Assembly (NCBI GenBank): GCA_963662675.2
Contig: CAXXHP010000004.1
Coordinates: forward strand, 1,116,001-1,180,000
Origin: G963662675 sp963662675
GTDB lineage: Bacteria; Bacteroidota; Bacteroidia; Bacteroidales; Prolixibacteraceae
DNA: 64,000 bases
Direction: 5' to 3'
In this document: positions 44,783 to 51,371 of the stretch, one piece after another
How positions within the stretch are numbered: position 1 is the first letter of the stretch
Layout of the letters: each line of letters starts with the position of its first letter
Position numbers and translations under genes: made by a program
The notes under the pieces: generated by a model
Seen by the model: only the letters and a program-made list of their open reading frames with translations
What the model was told of the DNA's origin: nothing
Database searches by the model: none

Positions 44783-45233
44783 TCGTTTTTCTTTTATTTT
44801 CCAGATAACTTTCTATTTCATTTCTTAAACGGATTGATTCAAAGACATTTTCTGCATTTGAACTAACTGCCACTCGTAGATTTCCCTGCTGATAAATGGC
44901 TGGTGAAACAAACTGACACAAATCGGGCTGATCATGAATATTGACCAAAATCCCGGCATCTCTCCCATCCTGAGCTATTTGCTTGTCTAGCTCCTTATTG
45001 TTGGTGCACGAGTAAAAAAGGAGGTATCCCTGTAAATCGTCTTTCTCATAAGACTTTAATGTGTATGGAACTCCACTATTTTTAATCTCATCACAAACCT
45101 TCTGTGCCACAACTTCCAGATCTGCGTTAAAGCGCTTTAGAATTACTATCTTTTTCCATGCACTTTGTCCCCCTCCAATAATCAGGATCTTTTCATTGGC
45201 TATGTTTATAGCTATGGGCAAGAAATTTTTCAT
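44772..45233 (-). CDS. Short precorrin-2 dehydrogenase (Met8/CysG N-domain-like)
   Basis: This 153-residue protein has the Rossmann NAD-binding domain of precorrin-2 dehydrogenases: ILIIGGGQSAWKKIVILKRF (about 16-35), then LFYSCTNNKELDKQIA. VNIHDQPDLCQFVSPAIY contains Asp101, the position corresponding to the catalytic Asp of CysG/Met8, and RVAVSSNAENV follows. The C-terminal helical dimerisation domain (about 50-100 residues in SirC, CysG or Met8p) is missing. It likely oxidises precorrin-2 to sirohydrochlorin; whether it also inserts iron is uncertain. It overlaps cysJ by 11 bp and is the second gene of the sulfur operon. Confidence 0.88.
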   Translation of the reverse strand: MKNFLPIAINIANEKILIIGGGQSAWKKIVILKRFNADLEVVAQKVCDEIKNSGVPYTLKSYEKDDLQGYLLFYSCTNNKELDKQIAQDGRDAGILVNIHDQPDLCQFVSPAIYQQGNLRVAVSSNAENVFESIRLRNEIESYLENKRKTNEY

Positions 45234-45277
45234 CTATCAACATTTTTTTGCTTAATCGTCAACTTAATTCATCATGC

Positions 45278-45508
45278 TTAAATTTGATACTCAATATCAG
45301 AGCTATCCACTTTTCCTAGCTTAATTTTGTTCCATGTTCTTTCATGCAAATAGTAAAGAAACATTTTTGTGAAAAGCTCAATACCACCAATTGTTACGGC
45401 AAAATCTAATTTTCCGGTCACCAACCATGCAATTATCATCGTATCTATTGTTCCTACTGTTCTCCACGAAATCGTTTTTACAACGCTTCTGTATGGTTTC
45501 TCTCTCAT
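45278..45508 (-). CDS. DUF2061 family small membrane protein
   Basis: This 76-residue protein has two hydrophobic segments and the DUF2061 signature: RSVVKTISWRTVGTIDTMIIAWLVTG, then GGIELFTKMFLYYLHERTWNKI. In other Bacteroidota and proteobacteria, DUF2061 is often next to or fused with sulfate-assimilation enzymes such as APS kinase (from memory), which fits its place as first gene of the sulfite reductase operon. The function is unknown; a membrane role in sulfur uptake is a guess. Its leader contains a putative attenuator. Confidence 0.88.
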   Translation of the reverse strand: MREKPYRSVVKTISWRTVGTIDTMIIAWLVTGKLDFAVTIGGIELFTKMFLYYLHERTWNKIKLGKVDSSDIEYQI

Positions 45509-45557
45509 CTTGAATTTTCTGTTTCATATTAATTTTCTGTTTCTCTAAAGAATTGGC

Positions 45558-45607
45558 TAAAACGACAAAAGCCCTTCTGCATATGCAGAAGGGCTTTTGT
45601 CGTTTTA
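45558..45607 (-). terminator. Perfect 50-bp palindrome: attenuator terminator of the sulfur operon
   Basis: The two 25-bp halves are exact reverse complements. The GC-rich core is GCCCTTCTGCAT/ATGCAGAAGGGC, flanked by ACAAAA/TTTTGT and outer AAAACG/CGTTTT, so a minus-strand transcript ends in U-rich sequence. It lies 20 bases after the leader-peptide stop and 50 bp before the first structural gene. In a divergent intergenic region a terminator here can only act on the operon's own leader. Confidence 0.85.
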
Positions 45608-45627
45608 TATGATATATTATATCACCT

Positions 45628-45723
45628 CTAACTCATATTCCTCTGCATAAAAGAATTACTACACATACACATCATCATGTTTGCGTTTAATAAATTCAAT
45701 ATTGCAGAAGTCATTTTTTTCAT
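45628..45723 (-). CDS. Met/Cys-rich leader peptide of the sulfur operon
   Basis: This 31-codon ORF begins MKKMTSAILNLLNAN, continues with the run MMMCMC (residues 16-21) and ends SNSFMQRNMS with a TAG. Met makes up 8 of 31 residues, and the two Cys lie within the Met run. It starts about 28 bases after the expected transcription start. The codons for Met26-Gln27-Arg28 (ATGCAGAGG, 45640-45648) are complementary to the 5' arm of the downstream terminator, and so form an antiterminator. A ribosome waiting for Cys at codon 21 would cover bases up to about 45649 and leave that segment free. No function beyond sensing is expected of the peptide. Confidence 0.8.
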   Translation of the reverse strand: MKKMTSAILNLLNANMMMCMCSNSFMQRNMS

Positions 45724-45756
45724 TTCAGATATTCTCGTTCTTCATTATTAACGTTG

Positions 45757-45787
45757 CAAATGTAGATAGTAATTCGACATTTCCAAA
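45757..45787 (-). promoter_or_regulatory. Consensus promoter of the sulfur operon
   Basis: On the minus strand TTTG (45784-45787), exactly 19 bp, then TACATTTG (45757-45764). It is the same consensus as the spt promoter. Transcription should start near 45751, upstream of the leader peptide ORF. Confidence 0.85.
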
Positions 45788-45902
45788 TACTTCGATATGT
45801 TTTTTTTATTAAATCTAAATAAGAAATAACTAATGCGTTCATTTTCAGGAAAAATAATTAGAGGAAATCCAGACGATTTTTTTCGTAATATATTCTAAAT
45901 GT

Positions 45903-45910
45903 TATTTTTG
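45903..45910 (+). promoter_or_regulatory. -7 box of the chorismate mutase gene
   Basis: TATTTTTG. It overlaps an in-frame GTG at 45910, so that GTG cannot be the start. The ATG at 45928 follows about 18 bp later. Confidence 0.5.
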
Positions 45911-45927
45911 TGGCAAAATATTTTACA

Positions 45928-46227
45928 ATGAAAGACGCAAAGTCCTGCAACAGCATAGAGGATGTAAGAAATGAGATTGATCGAGTTGATCTGGAAATTT
46001 TAAACCTACTTGCAAAACGACAAGAATATGTATGTGAAATCGTTCGTTTTAAAACGGATGAACAAAGTATTGTTGCCCAAACAAGACAAGATCAGTTATA
46101 TAAGCAACGACGTGAATGGGCTGAAAAATTGAAGCTTTCACCGGATATGATCGAGGAGGTTTATAAAACAATGGTTCATCACAATATTCAAAAGGAATTT
46201 GAACTCCATAAAAAGATTAAAAAATAA
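45928..46227 (+). CDS. AroQ-class chorismate mutase
   Basis: This 99-residue all-helical chorismate mutase converts chorismate to prephenate. The catalytic cationic residues are in the AroQ positions: Arg14 in VRNEIDRVD, Arg31 in LLAKRQEYV and Lys42 in RFKTDEQSI, with the 17- and 11-residue spacings of E. coli CM. An isochorismate-pyruvate lyase (PchB-like) activity is the alternative. The start at 45928 is chosen because a -7 box ends at 45910. The gene is 12 bp upstream of an aldolase-like gene, and no prephenate dehydratase, dehydrogenase or DAHP synthase is fused or adjacent. Confidence 0.85.
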   Translation: MKDAKSCNSIEDVRNEIDRVDLEILNLLAKRQEYVCEIVRFKTDEQSIVAQTRQDQLYKQRREWAEKLKLSPDMIEEVYKTMVHHNIQKEFELHKKIKK

Positions 46228-46239
46228 TTAAACCAACCT

Positions 46240-47190
46240 ATGTATAAAAAAGACATTAAAGTAATGGATTGTACAGTTCGTGATGGCGGGCTGATGAATA
46301 AATGGCAATTCGATGACAAATTCGTAAAGGGAGTCTATGACGCCTGTGTTGAAGCCGGTGTTGACTATATGGAGATCGGCTATATCAGCAGCGAGAAAGC
46401 TTTCGACCGCAATGAGGTTGGTCCATGGAAATTTTGCTCTGATGCTGATTTGCGCCGGGCTATTGGAGATAACAATACTAAGCTAAAAATATCTGCAATG
46501 GCCGATATTGGCCGGATTGAACTCGATGATATCCCTCTTGCAAAAGATAGTGTGATCGATATGATGCGAGTAGCTTGTTACGCTCATCAAATAGACAAAG
46601 CCATAGAGCTGGCCCATCATTGCATGGACAAAGGCTATGAAACGACAATTAACTTGATGGCCGTTTCAAAAATAAACGAGCTAGAACTAGATCAAGCACT
46701 AGCAGATGTGGCAAAATCTCGCGTTCCTGTATTTTATTTGGTTGACAGTTTTGGAAGTATGCACTGTGAAACGATAGAATACTTGATGAAAAAGTATAAA
46801 GCAGCACTGCCCCATAAAGAAATTGGCTTACATGCACACAACAACATGCAGTTGGCCATGTCGAATAATATTACGGCATTAATGAATGGTGCAACATACC
46901 TTGATGCGACTTTGCTTGGCATGGGACGCGGAGCGGGAAACTGCCCAATTGAAATACTAATTGCTTTCTTGAAAAATCCAAAGTACCGTTTATTGCCTCT
47001 ACTGAAATCGATTCAGGAAGATATTTTGCCATGGCAGCAAAAAATTGACTGGGGCTATCACATTCCGTATTTGGTAACAGGTGCTTTAAATGAACACCCA
47101 AGAAGTGCAATGGCATGGATGGATTCTGAACGCAAAAACGATTTCGTATCATTCATGAAAGAAATGCATGACTATGAATTATTAGAGTAA
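46240..47190 (+). CDS. DRE-TIM metallolyase / HMGL-like aldolase
   Basis: This 316-residue TIM-barrel protein of the HMG-CoA lyase-like family has the metal and catalytic motif VMDCTVRDGG (Arg14, Asp15). It also has EIGYISSEKAF, VDSFGSMH, and the metal-binding His pair in GLHAHNNMQLA, followed by DATLLGMGRGAGNCP. The closest described activities are 4-hydroxy-2-oxovalerate aldolase and related acyl-lyases. There is no C-terminal dimerisation domain of the classical aldolase, so the substrate is open. It is co-transcribed with the chorismate mutase and followed by a terminator. Confidence 0.85.
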   Translation: MYKKDIKVMDCTVRDGGLMNKWQFDDKFVKGVYDACVEAGVDYMEIGYISSEKAFDRNEVGPWKFCSDADLRRAIGDNNTKLKISAMADIGRIELDDIPLAKDSVIDMMRVACYAHQIDKAIELAHHCMDKGYETTINLMAVSKINELELDQALADVAKSRVPVFYLVDSFGSMHCETIEYLMKKYKAALPHKEIGLHAHNNMQLAMSNNITALMNGATYLDATLLGMGRGAGNCPIEILIAFLKNPKYRLLPLLKSIQEDILPWQQKIDWGYHIPYLVTGALNEHPRSAMAWMDSERKNDFVSFMKEMHDYELLE

Positions 47191-47237
47191 GCGAAACATT
47201 CACTACTAAACGCGAAACAAATACTTAGCATATTAGA

Positions 47238-47267
47238 AAAGCTCCGGAAAATATTCGGAGCTTTTTT
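47238..47267 (+). terminator. Intrinsic terminator of the chorismate mutase-aldolase operon
   Basis: AAAGCTCCG (47238-47246), 9-base loop, CGGAGCTTT (47256-47264), then T residues to 47267. Confidence 0.9.
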
Positions 47268-47370
47268 ATGCTTTTGAAATTTATATTATATAATAAAGTT
47301 TCAATACCTCAGAAATATAGAATTCATAAGAATAAGAATATTAAATTTGAGTCTCTAAAAAATTTGACTT

Positions 47371-49437
47371 TTGGAAATATATTTTGACCAATCATATTCT
47401 CTATTGCTCATTCTTCTCTGTTTAATCAGTGCCGGGTTAATTAGTTATTTCGTTTATCGGGGCAAACAACAGCAAGCGATTTTCTCATCATTTCAAATAA
47501 AATTACTAATAGGATTAAGGTTCATTGCTTTTTTCCTAATTACTTTTTTGCTGCTTGGTGCTGCAATTCAACGCTTCAAACACAACAAATTCAAACCTCT
47601 GTTAATTTTTGCAATTGATAATTCGCAATCACTTCAGAATTTTCAAACTCAGGCAGACGAAATTCTGAATCAAGCAAGGAACCAACTGCAAAACTTTGAC
47701 GTTGAATTCTGGACTTTCGGAGAAGAAGCACGACAAAATAGCACCATTACGTTTAATGAAAACAGTTCCGATTACAGTGAACTTTTGCAATCAATTTCTG
47801 CGAATTACATGCCTTCAGGTATTGGAGGATTAGTCATACTTGGAGATGGTGTCTACAATTCAGGAAATGATCCGGTTTATGAAAGCAGATCTTTACCTTA
47901 CCCCATTTATACAGTAGGAATAGGTGACACCACAATCCAAATGGATGCCGCTATTCGAAATGTAAAAACAAATCAGACAACATTTTTGAATAATTATTTC
48001 CCAGTGGAAATTGATTTATCCTTTAGTAAGGCTGATGGTGAAACCACCAAATTATCTGTTTTAAAAGATGATAAAACGGTCTATGAAAAGTCCGTTACCA
48101 TTTACGGTGACCAATATTTTCAACAGGAAACCATTCGATTACAGGCCGAGGCTTCTGGCATTAATAATTACTCTGTGATTTTGGAGAGCTTGCCAAATGA
48201 AGATAATACGATAAATAACAAATTTGACTTCACAATCAACGTCACCACTCAAAAACAAAAAATACTATTTCTAACACATGGATCACACCCCGATCTGAGT
48301 GCCATCATTCAGACGATTGAAAATAGCGACAGCTATGAATGGGACATACGTTCTGTATCAGAATCTCCCATTTCGTATAGCAACTACAGTCTGGTAATCG
48401 CTCATCAATTGCCAGATGACACACGTGAAAGCATCCAAGCTTTTGAAAGCCTTCAAAAAAGTAAATGTCCCTACCTCCTTATTATTAGTAGTGGAACATC
48501 ACTGCCCAGACTCAACAACTTGCAAACCGGTATTGATATTCAACAAACGAAAACTCAAGAAAATGCCGAGCCTGTTCTAAATAAAAATTTCAACTTGTTT
48601 GCACTAGATGAGAATTTGGAAGAAACAATAAAAAATTGGCCACCGCTAAATGTTCCCTTTGGAGAAATCACTCCAAATCAAGAACTGCAAACATTAATGA
48701 GCCAACAAGTTCAAACAATTCAAACCGGATATCCGTTGATAAGTTTAGGGCGAATAGATGGTGTAAAACGTGGTTTTATTATTGGTGAAGGAATATGGCG
48801 ATGGAGATTATATAATTACCTATATGATGGTTCGCACCATACCTTAGATGAACTCATCCAAAAAACAATCAATTACCTGATATTAAGACCAAATGAAGAT
48901 AATTTTAACGTTTATTTTCAAACTGAATATGCAGAAGACAGCCCGGTGCTCATGCAAGCTGAGCTTTTAAATGATAGCTATGAGCCAGTAAATGAACCCG
49001 AAGTTTCGATAGAACTAGTTTCAACCGACAACAAGAGTTATTCATTTATTTTTGATAAAAAAGATGACCAATATGAATTAGATATGGGAAATATTCCATC
49101 TGGCACATATTCTTTTGAAGCAAAAACCATACTTGGCGAAAATGAATACACAGAAACAGGAACTTTTTTAGTGACCAAATTACAAATTGAACAGGCTGTA
49201 AGTTCTGCAAATTTCCAGCCATTGTATCAAATGTCTGCAAACACCGGTGGAAAATTCTTCGACATGGAAAACTGGGACAAACTAAATGATACATTAACTG
49301 AAAATGAACAATTAAAAGAACAAAAAGTGAAACAACTTGCTTACCAAAAGTTCATATCAATTAAATGGTTATTTTTCTTAATCCTGATTGTAATGAGTTT
49401 GGAATGGTTTTTGCGAAAATTTTGGGGCTCATATTAA
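47371..49437 (+). CDS. VWA-like membrane protein of unknown function
   Basis: This 688-residue protein has N-terminal membrane helices at about 9-29 and 43-63, then a von Willebrand A-like domain with a MIDAS-type Asp83-Asn-Ser85-Gln-Ser87 (FAIDNSQSLQ) and LVILGDGVYNSG. A long extracytoplasmic beta-rich region follows (about 200-650), and a C-terminal helix (about 665-683) returns it to the membrane. The layout resembles Bacteroidota VWA proteins with a glutamine amidotransferase-like or BatA-like architecture, though no cofactor genes (moxR, batB) are adjacent. The start codon is TTG; no better in-frame start is seen. A lipoprotein gene follows after 10 bp. Confidence 0.75.
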   Translation: MEIYFDQSYSLLLILLCLISAGLISYFVYRGKQQQAIFSSFQIKLLIGLRFIAFFLITFLLLGAAIQRFKHNKFKPLLIFAIDNSQSLQNFQTQADEILNQARNQLQNFDVEFWTFGEEARQNSTITFNENSSDYSELLQSISANYMPSGIGGLVILGDGVYNSGNDPVYESRSLPYPIYTVGIGDTTIQMDAAIRNVKTNQTTFLNNYFPVEIDLSFSKADGETTKLSVLKDDKTVYEKSVTIYGDQYFQQETIRLQAEASGINNYSVILESLPNEDNTINNKFDFTINVTTQKQKILFLTHGSHPDLSAIIQTIENSDSYEWDIRSVSESPISYSNYSLVIAHQLPDDTRESIQAFESLQKSKCPYLLIISSGTSLPRLNNLQTGIDIQQTKTQENAEPVLNKNFNLFALDENLEETIKNWPPLNVPFGEITPNQELQTLMSQQVQTIQTGYPLISLGRIDGVKRGFIIGEGIWRWRLYNYLYDGSHHTLDELIQKTINYLILRPNEDNFNVYFQTEYAEDSPVLMQAELLNDSYEPVNEPEVSIELVSTDNKSYSFIFDKKDDQYELDMGNIPSGTYSFEAKTILGENEYTETGTFLVTKLQIEQAVSSANFQPLYQMSANTGGKFFDMENWDKLNDTLTENEQLKEQKVKQLAYQKFISIKWLFFLILIVMSLEWFLRKFWGSY

Positions 49438-49447
49438 ACAAAAGATA

Positions 49448-50506
49448 ATGAACTTTAAATTCCTAAAAATAATATATAGAGTATTACCACTCTTACTTCT
49501 TCTTGCATCTTGTACTTCTTCCTACAGGTCAATATCTATTGAAACCTCTCAACCATCAACAGATATGCTATCTAATGACATTAGTAGCTTAACGTTGATG
49601 AACCATGGGATTTCGAAAGAATTTAAACGGTATGATACGGATAGCCTTCAAAGCTATTTCTATTCTAAGGATTTCAATATTGAAGCTGTTGTTCTTGACA
49701 GTATTGCGGCTGATACAACCCTGAAGGTGTTGGGTGAATTATTATTTGAATCTGGCAGGTATGACATAGTGATTCCGCAAGACCGATATATAAACCGTGA
49801 TTTGGCGTTTTACAGAATTCCAAGAGAATTAGAATGGGATGAAGTTGAGCAAATTTGTTCTGAATATAATACAGACGCCCTTCTGGTTATTGAACGATAT
49901 TACAATAAACTATCCACCACCTATTCGACCTTCCCTTCCATGTTAGGGTATGAATCTTATGGGGCTGCGTCTATCGATTCAAAATATAATGCAGTTGTAA
50001 AAATATACGATCCTGTAAAAAAGGAAATTGCCAAACAAATCGTAGTAGATGACACCATTTACTGGTATGATTCTGACGTATCCACACAAAATATTTTCAA
50101 TAAGCTGCCTTCGATTAAAGAATGTCTGATTCAAACCGGCATTCAGGTTGCACTAGAGATTGACAGTAAATTATCCCCTCAATGGGTTCGGGAAAACCGG
50201 TCATATTACGTTCTGGACAAGAAAAACGCGTCACAAATAGCAAATTATATTAGTAATGATAATTGGCAAGCAGCGTATGATCATTGGCTCCCCTACTCTT
50301 CATCACAAAAAACAGCAGAAAAAAGTAAGGCTGAATTTAATTTGGCACTAGCTAGCGAAATGCTTGGGGATATTAATTTAGCCATTGAATGGGCCAATAA
50401 GGCTTATTTTACGCAATACCGGAAACAAACAGAGAACTATTTATACAAGCTTAAGGAGAGGAAAGAAACAATTGCCAGATTTCAGAACCTGATAAATCCG
50501 GAATAA
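49448..50506 (+). CDS. Lipoprotein of the DUF6340 type
   Basis: This 352-residue protein has a lipoprotein signal ending LLASC (Cys22). It then has a mixed alpha/beta domain (about 45-260) containing YNTDALLVIERYY and VVKIYDPVKKEIAKQ. C-terminal TPR-like helices (about 265-345, EFNLALASEMLGDINLAIEWANKAY) follow. I recall this as the DUF6340 pattern in Bacteroidota, but the name is tentative. It follows the VWA membrane protein by 10 bp, so the two probably form one operon and may act together in the envelope. Confidence 0.72.
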   Translation: MNFKFLKIIYRVLPLLLLLASCTSSYRSISIETSQPSTDMLSNDISSLTLMNHGISKEFKRYDTDSLQSYFYSKDFNIEAVVLDSIAADTTLKVLGELLFESGRYDIVIPQDRYINRDLAFYRIPRELEWDEVEQICSEYNTDALLVIERYYNKLSTTYSTFPSMLGYESYGAASIDSKYNAVVKIYDPVKKEIAKQIVVDDTIYWYDSDVSTQNIFNKLPSIKECLIQTGIQVALEIDSKLSPQWVRENRSYYVLDKKNASQIANYISNDNWQAAYDHWLPYSSSQKTAEKSKAEFNLALASEMLGDINLAIEWANKAYFTQYRKQTENYLYKLKERKETIARFQNLINPE

Positions 50507-50552
50507 TTAGAGTAATATTTTTTAAAATATTTCCTTCCACGAATTAAGGCTC

Positions 50553-51359
50553 TTAGGAATAAATAACTTCAGGCTTTTTCAAGGCACGAATAAGCAAAAA
50601 TAAGCCTCCAATAATGAATGGAACACTAAGCCACTGTCCCATATTTAAAGACATGGTAGCTTCAAATGCCTCCTGATCTTCCTTAATAAACTCAATCAAG
50701 AATCTTGCGAGGAATATCATAACGAAGAATAAACCCAATATAAAGCCCTGCCGATTTCGTAATTTGGTTTTCCAATAAACAAAAAGCATGGTTCCAAATG
50801 TGAGCAAATAAGATAATGCCTCATATATTTGGGTTGGATGTTTCGCGATCGTTTCTCCATTTCGTTCAAAAATAATCCCCCATGGCAGACTGGTTCCTAC
50901 TCCATATATTTCAGAGTTCATCAAGTTACCCGTCCGAATTAACGCAGCAACTAAAGCAGAGGGTACAACCACACGATCCAAAATCCACAGGACAGATCGC
51001 TTCGATACTTTCTTACTCCAAAATATGAGGGCAACAATAATTCCCAATACACCACCATGACTGGCTAATCCACCATGCCAGATCTTAATTATCTCTACAG
51101 GATTTTGGGAATAGTAATCCCAACTATAGAAAAAGACATGCCCTAAGCGAGCACCAATGATCGTTGCAACAAGCAGATACATAAACAAGCTTTCAAGCCA
51201 TCTTAAATCAATCCCTTCAAACTTGAACATGCGCTCACCTTGATAATAACCAGATAAAAATCCGATAGCAAACAACAGTCCGTACCAACGAACAGAAAAA
51301 GGACCCAAATGAAAAATCTCGGGATTAATGTTCCAGTGAATGAAAGCTAATAACTGCAT
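50553..51359 (-). CDS. lgt: Prolipoprotein diacylglyceryl transferase
   Basis: This inner-membrane enzyme transfers diacylglycerol from phosphatidylglycerol to the lipobox Cys of prolipoproteins, the first lipoprotein maturation step. It has 268 residues and about seven transmembrane helices. The signatures are GPFSVRWYGLLFAIGF, GGLASHGGVLGI (with the conserved His) and ALIRTGNLMNSEIYG (Arg and Asn of the Lgt signature). Lipoproteins encoded in this window (BamD, the M48 protease and DUF6340) are expected substrates. It lies 12 bp downstream of secA. Confidence 0.96.
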   Translation of the reverse strand: MQLLAFIHWNINPEIFHLGPFSVRWYGLLFAIGFLSGYYQGERMFKFEGIDLRWLESLFMYLLVATIIGARLGHVFFYSWDYYSQNPVEIIKIWHGGLASHGGVLGIIVALIFWSKKVSKRSVLWILDRVVVPSALVAALIRTGNLMNSEIYGVGTSLPWGIIFERNGETIAKHPTQIYEALSYLLTFGTMLFVYWKTKLRNRQGFILGLFFVMIFLARFLIEFIKEDQEAFEATMSLNMGQWLSVPFIIGGLFLLIRALKKPEVIYS

Positions 51360-51371
51360 GAATATTATTTT

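Noticed and set aside
45558..45607. The 50-bp palindrome as an insertion-sequence end, attachment site or operator
   Set aside because: Its GC core, AT flanks and U-rich exit on the minus strand fit an intrinsic terminator in a leader, with a promoter and a short ORF upstream. No transposase or target duplication is nearby.
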